DNA of 64,000 bases from an uncultured Flavobacteriales bacterium (GCA_946480085.1 CAMLHZ010000002.1:372001-436000), one strand, 5' to 3'; shown: positions 16,297-25,028, numbered from the stretch's first letter. Made by a program: numbers and translations. Notes: a model not told the origin generated them from the letters alone.

Positions 16297-16974
16297 ATGA
16301 AAGAATTTCTTTTTTGTGTCGTTTTTCTGTTGATCTATCCATTTAATTCCCTCGCTCAATTGAATGGGAAAATGGTAACTATTTCAGACAGCGAAATATG
16401 TAAATCCACCTTGCATTTCACTTCCGATTCAATTGCATATTATGTTACACGATGCGGTGATAGTCAGATGTGTACCAAAATGAAGTATACAATCAATGAC
16501 TTTGGAAATGTGGGTTTTACGAAAATTCCAGATTCTTTGTACAAACCATTGATCAGTCTTACCAGAATGGATTTGAAAAATAGCGATGATTCATTGCCGG
16601 ATAATCCCAGATTGGTTTTCTTGGATAACGGGAAGGTTCTTACCACTTCATCATGGATTGTTTGGGGGGATCTAACAGGTAGAAAAAAGGGTACAGATCT
16701 CGGCGAAATTCCTCAGAGTTTCTTTACAGATACCAGTGCATTCATTCAATTCTACGATTTGTACGGAATTACCAGAGAGCTTCATAAGTTTCGAATAAAC
16801 GATTTTAGTGGGACGGGTGTCGTTTATTGTGTTAATCTGGATTTACCACCTTTGTTTAACGATTGCAACACGATTTATGATGCTGATTTCTTTGATTTGT
16901 CACAATTGCATTATCGGGTTATCAAAGGAGAATTATATCATTGGATTACTCCGGAATGGATTCCTGTTGAATAA
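16297..16974 (+). CDS. Secreted protein, unknown function
   Basis: The 225-residue product begins with a signal peptide (MKEFLFCVVFLLIYPFNSLAQ). The remainder appears beta-rich, with motifs such as SIAYYVTRCGDSQMCTKMKY and a C-terminal YHWITPEWIP. No recognisable family. It lies 61 bases after the preceding secreted gene and is convergent with the helicase gene. The 58 bases after its stop consist of near-tandem copies of AACTCATAAC-like words. Confidence 0.62.
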   Translation: MKEFLFCVVFLLIYPFNSLAQLNGKMVTISDSEICKSTLHFTSDSIAYYVTRCGDSQMCTKMKYTINDFGNVGFTKIPDSLYKPLISLTRMDLKNSDDSLPDNPRLVFLDNGKVLTTSSWIVWGDLTGRKKGTDLGEIPQSFFTDTSAFIQFYDLYGITRELHKFRINDFSGTGVVYCVNLDLPPLFNDCNTIYDADFFDLSQLHYRVIKGELYHWITPEWIPVE

Positions 16975-17032
16975 AATCCTTACAACTAACTCATAACCCA
17001 TACCCATAACTCATAACTCGTCACTCATAACT

Positions 17033-18346
17033 CTATCTCGCAAACCCAATCTTCACACGTTTTCCTTTGATCTTTTCGTCTCTAATCTCACGAACCAGAT
17101 CTTCAACTACATAAGCGTTAATTGCCACAAGAATACTTCTGTCCTGAACCGTGATCATTCCGATATCGTTGTTTTCAATTCTACCAATTTTATGGAGGAA
17201 TCCAACAACATCGACTTTGTTTATCTTGTCTTTCTTACCACCTCCAATGTAAATGGTTTTCCAAAGTGGAGCATCGGGAAGTGGTTCTTTGTCAATAACA
17301 TCATACGATTCATCCGCTTTAATGAATTCTGGCAAATATTCATCTTTCCCCAAAAGAACAAAGACTGTTCCTTCATGATCCTGACGAGATGTTCTGCCGT
17401 TTCGGTGAATGTATTCCGACTCTTGCTTGGGAAGCTGAAAGTGAATAACGTGTTCAATTTTCGTGATGTCGAGACCACGAGCTGCTAAATCGGTTGCAAC
17501 CAAAAAGTGTGAACTTCCATTACTGAATTTGATCAGTGCACGTTCTCTGTCGTCTTGCTCCAAACCGCCATGGTAATAAACCGATTGAATTCCACCATCT
17601 TGCAGGTATTCATGAATCTTTAGCACAACTTCTCTGTGATTACAGAAAATGATTGTTTTCTCGCTCGGCAGATTGCACAACAACTCAAAAAGCGTTTCCA
17701 TTTTATCTTCGTGATGCGAACGCACTTCGAATACTTTTTGTTGTTTTTCAATCGTCTCCGGAAGGAAATTGACATGCTCAGGATTACGAATTCCTGTGAA
17801 TTCCGGAATTTCAGTCAGATTGGTTGCGGAAACTAACAATCGTTTTTCAAGGTTTGACATATAAGCTAAAATCGCAGACATATCTGCCATAAAGCCCATT
17901 TCTAATGATTTGTCAAATTCGTCCAGAACCAACGTTCGTGTGTTATCCAAAGAAATGGTTTCACGTTTTAAGTGATCCAAAAGTCGACCTGGCGTTCCAA
18001 CCAAAACTGTTGGTGGCTCACTGAAATTATTCAACTCAATGCGCATGGAATGTCCTCCGTAAGTTGCATTGATCTTATATCCCGTTTTTAACTGTTTGAA
18101 AACATTTTCGATCTGTTGCGCCAATTCTCGGGTAGGAGTAATGATCAAAGCCTGAATTCCGGCCTCATCTTCTTTCAATTCGGATAACAGTGACAAAAGA
18201 AAAGCCAATGTCTTTCCTGAACCAGTAGGTGACAATAGTACGGTATCCGAATTTTTTCCAAAAGCTGAAATACATGCGTTTTGCATTTCATTCAGTTCAG
18301 AAATGCCAAGATTCTTTAATGAAACTTGTAGATGAGAATTTTGCAT
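17033..18346 (-). CDS. dbpA: DEAD-box RNA helicase, DbpA type
   Basis: The 437-residue protein has the two RecA-like domains with motifs Q (ELNEMQNACI), I (SPTGSGKT), Ia (PTRELAQ), Ib (GTPGRLLDHL), II as DEFD, III (SATN), V (ATDLAARGLDI) and VI (HRNGRTSR). The C-terminal 75 residues (DKINKVDVVGFLHKIG to the end) form a DbpA RNA-binding domain, which in E. coli directs the helicase to hairpin 92 of 23S rRNA for 50S assembly. The start is immediately preceded by an exact TATCTTTG promoter box, so translation may be leaderless. Confidence 0.92.
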   Translation of the reverse strand: MQNSHLQVSLKNLGISELNEMQNACISAFGKNSDTVLLSPTGSGKTLAFLLSLLSELKEDEAGIQALIITPTRELAQQIENVFKQLKTGYKINATYGGHSMRIELNNFSEPPTVLVGTPGRLLDHLKRETISLDNTRTLVLDEFDKSLEMGFMADMSAILAYMSNLEKRLLVSATNLTEIPEFTGIRNPEHVNFLPETIEKQQKVFEVRSHHEDKMETLFELLCNLPSEKTIIFCNHREVVLKIHEYLQDGGIQSVYYHGGLEQDDRERALIKFSNGSSHFLVATDLAARGLDITKIEHVIHFQLPKQESEYIHRNGRTSRQDHEGTVFVLLGKDEYLPEFIKADESYDVIDKEPLPDAPLWKTIYIGGGKKDKINKVDVVGFLHKIGRIENNDIGMITVQDRSILVAINAYVVEDLVREIRDEKIKGKRVKIGFAR

Positions 18347-18350
18347 GTTG

Positions 18351-18378
18351 CAAAGATAGCCTCAAATTGCTTTCGCAA
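18351..18378 (-). promoter_or_regulatory. Predicted promoter of the DbpA-type helicase gene, overlapping a hairpin
   Basis: On the minus strand a TTG (18378-18376) is followed after 17 bases by TATCTTTG (18358-18351), and only four bases then separate the box from the ATG at 18346. The -33 region lies within a perfect hairpin: 9-bp arms 18362-18370 and 18375-18383 with a GAAA loop on the minus strand. The hairpin could serve as terminator for upstream proC or as a regulator site. Confidence 0.55.
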
Positions 18379-18408
18379 TTTGAATAAATCAAAAGTGAAA
18401 GATTAAAT

Positions 18409-18433
18409 GGTCACTGAGCGGAGTCGAAGTGCC
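18409..18433. repeat. GAGCGGAGTCGAA-type dispersed repeat
   Basis: An intergenic 25-base sequence has arms GGTCACT and AAGTGCC around the core GAGCGGAGTCG. This core is a common intergenic repeat in Bacteroidota and some other bacteria. It sits between proC and the helicase gene. A degenerate relative appears inside the HisD-HisC linker. Confidence 0.5.
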
Positions 18434-18441
18434 ATTTTAGA

Positions 18442-19233
18442 TTATTTACGTTCAATCTTCTGATAGCTCGTCACAATTCCTTTAATCAAAGCTGAACTGA
18501 AGCCACTGTGTTCCATTTCGTTTAAACCGACAATTGTACAGCCTTTTGGAGTGGTTACTTTGTCAATTTCTTCTTCCGGATGCAAACCATTTTGAATCAA
18601 CAATTGTGCTGCGCCTTTTACCGTTTGACTCACAATCTTATTCGCAGTTTTTGCATCAAAGCCAACTTCAATTCCTCCTTGGATCATAGCTCGAATAAAA
18701 CGGAGAACGTATGCAATTCCACAAGCACCAAGTATTGTGGCACTTTCCATTAATTGTTCTTCAATCCAAACGGTTTCACCAATAGCTTTGAAAATAGTAT
18801 CAACCATTTCTTTTCTGTTCAGCGGATCTTTTTTACCGAATAAAGCAGTCATACTTTCCTGTACATCTGCTGCTGTATTTGGCATTCCGCGATAAATCGA
18901 AAAATCGCTGCTTTCAAGTGCTGCTTCCATTTCCTCCACTCGAATTCCAGTTGCAACACTAATAATTGTATGTTTTTTACTGTCGAAAAACGTTTGGTGT
19001 TTTTGCAAAAAATCGATAACCATAAACGGTTTTAAGGCAATGATCAGAATCTCACATTCAGCAATTAACAATGCGTTGTCGTCGGTAATGATGGTTACGT
19101 CATCGTTCAACTGGCTGATTCCCGAAATGTTTCTTCTGGAACCATAAATGGGAGTAGTTGGAAATTCTTTACGCAAGCCAGTTAGCAATGACAATCCCAG
19201 GTTTCCACATCCAATGATTCCAATTTTTTTCAT
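18442..19233 (-). CDS. proC: Pyrroline-5-carboxylate reductase
   Basis: The last step of proline synthesis: NAD(P)H reduction of pyrroline-5-carboxylate. The 263-residue protein has the nucleotide-binding IGCGNLGLSLL at the N-terminus, ILIIALKPFMV, the conserved YRGMPNTAADVQESMTAL, and the C-terminal dimerisation helices with KVTTPKGCTIVGLNEME, close to the family signature TSPGGTT. Length is typical. It has its own predicted promoter at 19251-19280. No other proline genes are nearby. Confidence 0.94.
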   Translation of the reverse strand: MKKIGIIGCGNLGLSLLTGLRKEFPTTPIYGSRRNISGISQLNDDVTIITDDNALLIAECEILIIALKPFMVIDFLQKHQTFFDSKKHTIISVATGIRVEEMEAALESSDFSIYRGMPNTAADVQESMTALFGKKDPLNRKEMVDTIFKAIGETVWIEEQLMESATILGACGIAYVLRFIRAMIQGGIEVGFDAKTANKIVSQTVKGAAQLLIQNGLHPEEEIDKVTTPKGCTIVGLNEMEHSGFSSALIKGIVTSYQKIERK

Positions 19234-19250
19234 TTGTACGAATTTTAACG

Positions 19251-19280
19251 CAAATGTAGTGATTTGAACTCCTTTTTCAA
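19251..19280 (-). promoter_or_regulatory. Predicted proC promoter
   Basis: On the minus strand TTG (19280-19278), a 19-base spacer and an exact TACATTTG (19258-19251) fit the Bacteroidota consensus. The ATG lies 17 bases after the box, so a short 5' UTR of about a dozen bases is expected. Confidence 0.6.
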
Positions 19281-19341
19281 CACCCTGTGTAACATGAGAT
19301 TGAAAAAGTATTACATTTAAATAACTGTAAACCTGTTCAAA

Positions 19342-19812
19342 TTGAAATCGTATCGAATTCCACCTTACATAACTTTTGTAAACTGGGCAATTGCTGTTGT
19401 TCTCGGTAGTTTGTGTATTCCAATGACTGATTTATTTCAAGGACGACCAAACTTTAGTTTCAACGAAGAGTTCTTTTCCGTTGCCGGTATGTTTGCTGCT
19501 GTGAGCGCATGTTTATCATTACCTGCAATTCTCATCATGCTGATTTCTAATATTATCTTAAATAGATCAAACTTCAACAAATTCAATTACCTGATCATCC
19601 AAAATTTGGTGCATGTGATAGTTACGATAGTAACATTTGCTGTCATTGGAAGCATCAGAGAATTTGGTAGAGATGGATTTTTGATGCCAATTGCAATTAT
19701 TTATTTTACAGCTGGAACAATTGCCTGGACAATTAGCTTCGTGGCATTCAAAGAAAAACGAACAGAATTTAAACTGTCAGATTCGACGGTGATTGATGAA
19801 ATCTCACAATAG
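19342..19812 (+). CDS. Four-helix membrane protein with probable TTG start (paralogue of next gene)
   Basis: The 156-residue protein has four hydrophobic helices (about 9-30, 48-70, 82-103 and 112-136). The first codons read (L/M)KSYRIPPYITFVNW and align directly with MKTFRIPIYITFTNW of the next gene, which supports the TTG at 19342 as the true start. Conserved between the pair are FVNW/FTNW, LPALILM and LVQNLVHI-like segments. No family name recognised. It precedes its paralogue by seven bases. Confidence 0.72.
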   Translation: MKSYRIPPYITFVNWAIAVVLGSLCIPMTDLFQGRPNFSFNEEFFSVAGMFAAVSACLSLPAILIMLISNIILNRSNFNKFNYLIIQNLVHVIVTIVTFAVIGSIREFGRDGFLMPIAIIYFTAGTIAWTISFVAFKEKRTEFKLSDSTVIDEISQ

Positions 19813-19819
19813 CATTGAA

Positions 19820-20311
19820 ATGAAGACTTTTAGAATCCCTATTTATATCACATTCACCAACTGGTTGATCATTGTGGTTATTGGAAGTTTGCTTTGCCCG
19901 CATATCGGACAAGCATTAACAGGAGAAGCAGCATTTGGTGGTAGTAGAAACTCGGCCCAGGAGTTACTTGGCGTTTCACTCATTTGCATGGTTGCAAGCG
20001 CTTTGTGTTCTCTTCCCGCTTTAATTCTAATGTTTGTCGCACATCTGCTTTTGAACAAAAAGGAAGTTTCAAAGAAAAGGCACATGCTTGTTCAAAATCT
20101 TGTTCATATTGGTGTTTCCATCTTAACCTTTGGGGTGATGTATCTCTTAGTCACGGATTTCGGCCGGCATAGTCGTGATGTTGAATTTATTGGTTTGTTG
20201 ATGCTTAGTTATCTTCCCGTTGGATTGATCGTTTGGGCGATCACTTACGGTATTTGTAAAGAGAAGGACGTTCAAATCGTAAAGAACGGAGATGTTCTCG
20301 ATGGTTTCTAA
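19820..20311 (+). CDS. Four-helix membrane protein (paralogue of preceding gene)
   Basis: The 163-residue product from the ATG at 19820 has four hydrophobic segments and shares with its upstream neighbour the N-terminal IPIYITFTNW, the second-helix LPALILM, the RHMLVQNLVHIGVSILTFGV block and the FGR motif. A longer start at 19793 would overlap the upstream gene and add unrelated residues. The pair arose by tandem duplication. The downstream lipoprotein gene begins 20 bases before this stop. Function unknown. Confidence 0.72.
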   Translation: MKTFRIPIYITFTNWLIIVVIGSLLCPHIGQALTGEAAFGGSRNSAQELLGVSLICMVASALCSLPALILMFVAHLLLNKKEVSKKRHMLVQNLVHIGVSILTFGVMYLLVTDFGRHSRDVEFIGLLMLSYLPVGLIVWAITYGICKEKDVQIVKNGDVLDGF

Positions 20312-20921
20312 ACTATTCTCTTCGTTTCTGATTATTGGATTAGTGGCGTTTTTACTTTGTTGTTCTGAACAGCATAAAACGGAAACAGCTGAGATTGAAC
20401 CTGAGGTAGAGATTAATCTCGATTCCATCAATGGCTACAGACAAGGTAAAAGTGATGCTTTGCTCGTGTTTATGGCAAAGAAAAAGCGGTTTCAATATGG
20501 ACGAGATTTCACTGATGCGGATATCAAAAGAACATTGGTCGATCTAACTTCGAATAGAAGCCTGACGGAACCAGAATTACCGAAATTACTCTTGATTACA
20601 GGAGTACTCTTCAACGATCTGGGCGATTCACTGAAAGCCCAAACGTATTATGAATTGGAAATTCAAATGGCCGACAAAGCTCTGGGAACTAAGCTCGATG
20701 AGATATTAAAAGATAACTGGCGAAGATCGAAAGTGGAAGCCCTTTTATTACTTGGTCGGGCAGACGAACTAGAGGAATTTAAGAAGACTGAAAAATTGAA
20801 ATTGAAAGGTTTTCATTTAAAAGATTTTGTTCAATTCTTCGACTTTGAGCCAGAGGAAATTTATGCAAGTTATTCGTTGAAAAAGCGTCTGGATGCAGAT
20901 ATTGATGTTGTTCAATATTGA
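20292..20921 (+). CDS. Lipoprotein with helical repeats, unknown function
   Basis: The 209-residue product has a signal ending in a lipobox (VAFLLCCSEQ). The mature part is largely alpha-helical, with LLLITGVLFNDLGDSLKAQTYYELEIQMADKAL and VEALLLLGRADELEEFKK resembling TPR-like helix pairs. The start overlaps the preceding gene by 20 bases, with a second in-frame ATG three codons later. It closes the operon of two four-helix membrane proteins, so it may act with them at the membrane. Confidence 0.66.
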   Translation: MFSMVSKLFSSFLIIGLVAFLLCCSEQHKTETAEIEPEVEINLDSINGYRQGKSDALLVFMAKKKRFQYGRDFTDADIKRTLVDLTSNRSLTEPELPKLLLITGVLFNDLGDSLKAQTYYELEIQMADKALGTKLDEILKDNWRRSKVEALLLLGRADELEEFKKTEKLKLKGFHLKDFVQFFDFEPEEIYASYSLKKRLDADIDVVQY

Positions 20922-20992
20922 TTTAAGTTGTCCTTGTAATCACTAAAATCCAGAAGTCAGCATATTTTATTTTTTCTTTATATCCTTGCTAC

Positions 20993-21000
20993 TACATTTG
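20993..21000 (+). promoter_or_regulatory. Predicted -7 box of the KdpD-like kinase gene
   Basis: TACATTTG matches the consensus exactly and is four bases from the ATG at 21005. A TTTATA hexamer at 20977-20982, preceded by a T-rich run, resembles the motif repeated before kup and may allow autoregulation. The -33 element is not convincing. Confidence 0.5.
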
Positions 21001-21004
21001 ATAC

Positions 21005-22066
21005 ATGGAAAAGAGTAGAAGTGTTCTTTTGGAAGTTGTTATTTGTACAGGTGTTGTTGCGCTTGCTGCAAGTCTTTGTTTTTTAGGGAATTCATTCTTG
21101 AGTTATCGCACTGACGCTTTGATTTTATTGATGACACTCTCGGTGCTGGCCATGTTCTTCGGGATCTGGGCTGTAATGATCGCTTCAGTTTTAAGTGCTT
21201 TGACGTGGAACTTCTTTTTTATTCCGCCAACATTTACCTTTCAAATTGGAAATACAGAAGATTCGCTGATGTTTCTAATGTATTTCCTGATTGCAATTAT
21301 CAATGCCATTCTGACCTTTAAGATCAAAAAAGAGCGGAAGAAACTCCAAAAGAAGGAAGAAGAGGCAACGGTTATTCGTTTGTACAATACCGTTTTAAAT
21401 TCACTTTCTCATGAGCTGAAAACCCCAATTTCTACAGTTATTGGAAGTGTCGACATGTTGGAAAGCGATTCAATTCCCCTTACGGAAAAGCAACAGAAGG
21501 AAATTATTCATGAAATTGGAATTGCTGGTGAACGTTTGAATCGTCAGATAAATAACTTACTTCACATGAGTCGTTTGGATTCAGGAGTGATTCGTCCGCA
21601 AATGGATTGGTGCGATATGGAAGAAATGATTCATCAGATTGTTGCTTCGAACAATTTGAAAGAAAGAGTTCGCGTTTCCTTTGAAGTTCCAATGCCCTTG
21701 GTGAATGTTGATCAGTTTTGGTTAGAGGTGATTCTACAAAACTTAATTCTTAATGCTATTCAGCACTCACCGGAAAGTGAGAAAGTAGATTTGCGTGTTG
21801 TAACTGTTTCACCGGAATTTGAAATTGTAGTAACGGATAGAGGAAGCGGAATTCCTGAGTATGATTTGGAGCGCATCTTCGACAAATTTTATCGTGTATC
21901 TAATACCTCTCAGCAAGGCAATGGACTTGGTTTATCTATAGTCAGAGGATATACAGAAGCTTTGGGAGGTAAAGTGTTTGCCCAAAATAATTCTTACGGT
22001 GGTGCCGATTTCATCATCCGAATGCCATTAGAAGTTACATATCTTAATCAGTTGAATCATGAATAA
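21005..22066 (+). CDS. kdpD: Truncated KdpD-type sensor histidine kinase (DUF4118 + HisKA + HATPase)
   Basis: The 353-residue kinase starts directly with the KdpD membrane domain (DUF4118, about residues 8-105, with the typical LTWNFFFIPPTFTFQI), followed by a short coiled linker, the HisKA domain with phospho-acceptor His136 in SLSHELKTPIS, and the HATPase domain (NLILNAIQHS, DRGSGIP, GNGLGLSIV). The usual N-terminal KdpD sensor and USP-like domains, about 370 residues, are absent, so sensing must rely on the membrane part. It overlaps the kdpE-like gene by eight bases. Gene context (Kup, porin) points to potassium control. Confidence 0.88.
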   Translation: MEKSRSVLLEVVICTGVVALAASLCFLGNSFLSYRTDALILLMTLSVLAMFFGIWAVMIASVLSALTWNFFFIPPTFTFQIGNTEDSLMFLMYFLIAIINAILTFKIKKERKKLQKKEEEATVIRLYNTVLNSLSHELKTPISTVIGSVDMLESDSIPLTEKQQKEIIHEIGIAGERLNRQINNLLHMSRLDSGVIRPQMDWCDMEEMIHQIVASNNLKERVRVSFEVPMPLVNVDQFWLEVILQNLILNAIQHSPESEKVDLRVVTVSPEFEIVVTDRGSGIPEYDLERIFDKFYRVSNTSQQGNGLGLSIVRGYTEALGGKVFAQNNSYGGADFIIRMPLEVTYLNQLNHE

Positions 22067-22736
22067 GCCAGTAATCCTAGTTGTTGAAGATGAAGTACAA
22101 TTGCAGAAAATTCTGACAATTACACTGGAAAGTAACGATTACAAGGTGTTGATTGCCAACAGTGGAAAAGAAGCTATCAATCTGGCTGCATCGTATACTC
22201 CGGATTTAGTGATTTTGGATATCGGACTTCCGGATATGTCTGGACACGAAGTATTGAAACGAATTCGTGAATGGTACGATAGGGGAATTATCATTCTTTC
22301 GGCGTTAACGAATGAAAACGATATTGTTTCTGCGCTCGATCATGGTGCAAACGATTACATTTCTAAGCCGTTCAGGACTTCTGAACTTTTGGCTAGAATT
22401 CGCGCAGTTCTGAGAAAAAATCAAATTACAGAACTCACCAAGGAATATTCTTTTGGTAAAATCACGATTTCATTTACGGATCGAACGGTCAAGAAAGAAG
22501 GAGTTGTAGTGAAACTAACAGCTACCGAATACAATTTGTTGCATTTATTCGTCATCAACCAAGGAAAAGTACTCACGCACCGTTACATTCTCAAAGAAGT
22601 TTGGGGAGTTGGTCAGCAACTCGAAACCCAGTATCTGAGAGTTTTTGTTGGGAACCTGAGAAAGAAACTCGAAGACCAACCGAATCATCCGGAACATATT
22701 TTGACTGAGAGTGGCGTGGGATACCGATTCGTTTAA
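22059..22736 (+). CDS. kdpE: KdpE-type response regulator
   Basis: The 225-residue OmpR-family regulator has a receiver domain (VVEDEVQLQ, phosphorylated Asp54 in VILDIGLPDMSG, the Lys in YISKPF) and a winged-helix DNA-binding domain (about 128-225, LTATEYNLLHLF, YLRVFVGNLRKKLE, SGVGYRFV). It partners with the overlapping kinase gene. The downstream kup leader contains phased TTTATA/TTTACA repeats, which look like the T-rich KdpE site described for the E. coli kdp promoter. Confidence 0.92.
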   Translation: MNKPVILVVEDEVQLQKILTITLESNDYKVLIANSGKEAINLAASYTPDLVILDIGLPDMSGHEVLKRIREWYDRGIIILSALTNENDIVSALDHGANDYISKPFRTSELLARIRAVLRKNQITELTKEYSFGKITISFTDRTVKKEGVVVKLTATEYNLLHLFVINQGKVLTHRYILKEVWGVGQQLETQYLRVFVGNLRKKLEDQPNHPEHILTESGVGYRFV

Positions 22737-22746
22737 TTGCTAATTT

Positions 22747-22828
22747 CTAATTACAAATTACTAATTGAGTCCCGATAGTTATCACGCTAGGAACGTTATG
22801 ATTTAGTTGCAGCTCCATTTGTAATTAG
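22747..22828. repeat. AATTAC-word imperfect palindrome after kdpE
   Basis: CTAATTACAAAT (22747-22758) is exactly inverted at 22817-22828. The flanks consist of further copies of TAATTA, ACTAATT and ATTAGTAATT words. Similar word-repeats follow other genes at 38995-39090 and 58203-58300. It could end transcription of kdpDE in both directions, or be a dispersed repeat. Confidence 0.5.
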
Positions 22829-22848
22829 TCACTTGTCATTAGTAATTA

Positions 22849-22907
22849 TTTATACCTCTTTATATTTTCTTTATACCACTACCACTTCTCTTTACATTTC
22901 CCTTATA
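22849..22907 (+). promoter_or_regulatory. Helically phased TTTATA repeats upstream of kup (candidate KdpE operators)
   Basis: TTTATA occurs at 22849, 22859 and 22870, the related TTTACA at 22891 and CTTATA at 22902. The spacings (10, 11, 21 and 11 bases) place all of them on the same face of the helix. The E. coli KdpE site is likewise a T-rich TTTATA/TTTACA direct repeat. The block lies 37-95 bases before the kup start and just after the kdpE-like gene, so it is a plausible operator array. Confidence 0.5.
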
Positions 22908-22943
22908 GCTTTCCGAACACCTTTGTTGTAGAAATTCTAAACA

Positions 22944-24911
22944 ATGAATATTACAGCAAACAAAACGATGAATCGTTTAACTTTTGGATCAGTTCTAATC
23001 GCTCTCGGAATCATTTATGGAGATATTGGAACCAGTCCGCTTTATGCACTTCGTGCGGTTATTGGAACCCGAAAAATTGAAGAATCACTTGTTTATGGCG
23101 GTGTTTCTGCAATCTTTTGGACCTTGATGATTCAAACATCTATCAAATACATTTGGTTGACATTGAAAGCTGATAACCAGGGTGAAGGTGGGATTTTCTC
23201 CCTTTATGCAGTTGTAAAGCGATATGGAAAGCACTTAACCATTTTCGCTATTCTCGGAGCAACCACACTACTAGCTGATGGGATCATTACACCACCAATT
23301 TCAGTGGCTTCGGCGGTAGAGGGGCTAGGAGTAATGGATGGTTGGGGTGAACTTTTTAAACCAGGAAGTACGATGGTGATCACGATCGTAATTGTCATCC
23401 TTTCTCTTTTATTTTTCTTTCAGCGTTTCGGTACGCAGGTTGTTGGTAAACTGTTCGGACCAATTATGTCTGTTTGGTTTCTTATGTTGCTCATTTTGGG
23501 GATTTCCCAAATCTTTCTTCATCCTCAAATTCTTAAAGCATTGAATCCTTATTATGCGATTGACATGCTCGTTAATTATCCACATGGATTTTGGCTGCTT
23601 GGAGCTGTTTTTCTTTGTACAACCGGAGCCGAAGCACTTTATTCAGATTTGGGTCATTGTGGAATTAAGAATATTAGAACGAGCTGGATTTTTGTGAAAA
23701 TAAGTTTAGTTACTGCTTATTTAGGTCAAGCGGCATGGTTGATGGGACAACAGGGGTCTTATTTGGAAGGCCGAAATCCGTTTTTTGAAATTGTGCCTAA
23801 CTGGTTCTTATTTCCCTCAATACTTATTGCAACATTTGCCACTATCATTGCTTCTCAGGCATTAATTTCAGGAAGCTATACTTTGATTAGTGAAGCGATG
23901 AATCTCAATTTTTGGCCACGGGTTTCAGTTCGACAACCTACAGAGTCCAAAGGACAGGTTTACATTCCTAGTGTGAACGCCATTTTATGGTTTGGTTGTG
24001 TGTTGATGATTATCTATTTCAAATCTTCTGAGCATATGGAAGCTGCATACGGATTCAGTATTACAATAACGATGATGATGACGACCATTTTGTTAAGCTA
24101 CTTTTTGATCTATAAATTGAAGTGGAATAAGTTGATGGTTTTTGGGATTTTAGCCGTTTTTGCTATAGTTGAAACTTCCTTTTTCATCGCAAACGTTGCT
24201 AAAATCAAAGAACGATGGATGTTCCTTTTCTTCGAACTCTTCATTTTTGGAGTAATGTACGTTTGGTTCTTTGCTAGAAGAATAAATAATAAGAACACCA
24301 AATTCCTCGATCTTGGTAGTTATGCACATCGTATCAAAGAGTTGAGTAATGACAGCGACATCCCTCATTTTTCAACCCATTTGATTTACCTGACAAAAGC
24401 AAATAATCGACACGAAGTTGAAGAGAAAATTATTCGATCCATTTTTTCTAAAAAACCCAAAAGGGCAGATGTCTACTGGTTTCTTCATATCAATAGAACA
24501 GATCAACCGTATACGTTGAGTTACGATGTGTCTGAATTAATCGACGACAAGGTTATTAAAGTGAACATAAATATTGGTTTTAGAATTCAACCGAAAACAG
24601 AAATGTATTTCAAACAGATATTACATGATTTGGTGGAGAATAAAGAGTTGAACTTGCATTTACGTCCGGATGGTTCTACAAAATACAACCAAGAACCCGA
24701 TTTCAAATTTGTTGTATTGGCTAAGTTTCTTTCTATGGAACATCAATTTTCCCTACGCGACGGTCTATTGCTCAAAGGCTACTTTATGCTGAAGCATTTT
24801 GGTCAAAGCGATATTCGTGCCTTTGGTTTAGACAAGTGTGATGTAGTTCGTGAAGAAATTCCAATGACTTACCCCAAGACTTTTACAGAGCAGTTAACAC
24901 GAAATAATTAA
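22944..24911 (+). CDS. kup: Potassium uptake protein Kup
   Basis: The 655-residue transporter imports K+ with H+. The family core is plain: LGIIYGDIGTSPLYALRAV at the start, KYIWLTLKADNQGEGGIFSLYA, TLLADGIITPPISV, TTGAEALYSDLGHCG, and about twelve membrane helices up to residue 450. The C-terminal domain (about 460-655) is cytoplasmic, as in other Kup proteins. It follows a Kdp-type two-component system and precedes an outer-membrane porin, so the three layers of potassium entry and control lie together. Confidence 0.96.
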   Translation: MNITANKTMNRLTFGSVLIALGIIYGDIGTSPLYALRAVIGTRKIEESLVYGGVSAIFWTLMIQTSIKYIWLTLKADNQGEGGIFSLYAVVKRYGKHLTIFAILGATTLLADGIITPPISVASAVEGLGVMDGWGELFKPGSTMVITIVIVILSLLFFFQRFGTQVVGKLFGPIMSVWFLMLLILGISQIFLHPQILKALNPYYAIDMLVNYPHGFWLLGAVFLCTTGAEALYSDLGHCGIKNIRTSWIFVKISLVTAYLGQAAWLMGQQGSYLEGRNPFFEIVPNWFLFPSILIATFATIIASQALISGSYTLISEAMNLNFWPRVSVRQPTESKGQVYIPSVNAILWFGCVLMIIYFKSSEHMEAAYGFSITITMMMTTILLSYFLIYKLKWNKLMVFGILAVFAIVETSFFIANVAKIKERWMFLFFELFIFGVMYVWFFARRINNKNTKFLDLGSYAHRIKELSNDSDIPHFSTHLIYLTKANNRHEVEEKIIRSIFSKKPKRADVYWFLHINRTDQPYTLSYDVSELIDDKVIKVNINIGFRIQPKTEMYFKQILHDLVENKELNLHLRPDGSTKYNQEPDFKFVVLAKFLSMEHQFSLRDGLLLKGYFMLKHFGQSDIRAFGLDKCDVVREEIPMTYPKTFTEQLTRNN

Positions 24912-25028
24912 TTAAAACAAATAGGATCATAGCAAAAGGGCAGTTACGCAGAGATTGATAACAACATCACTAATTTTTAAAGCTATGTTACTACGTGCCT
25001 GTTCTATGTGCTTAAAAGACAAATAATC

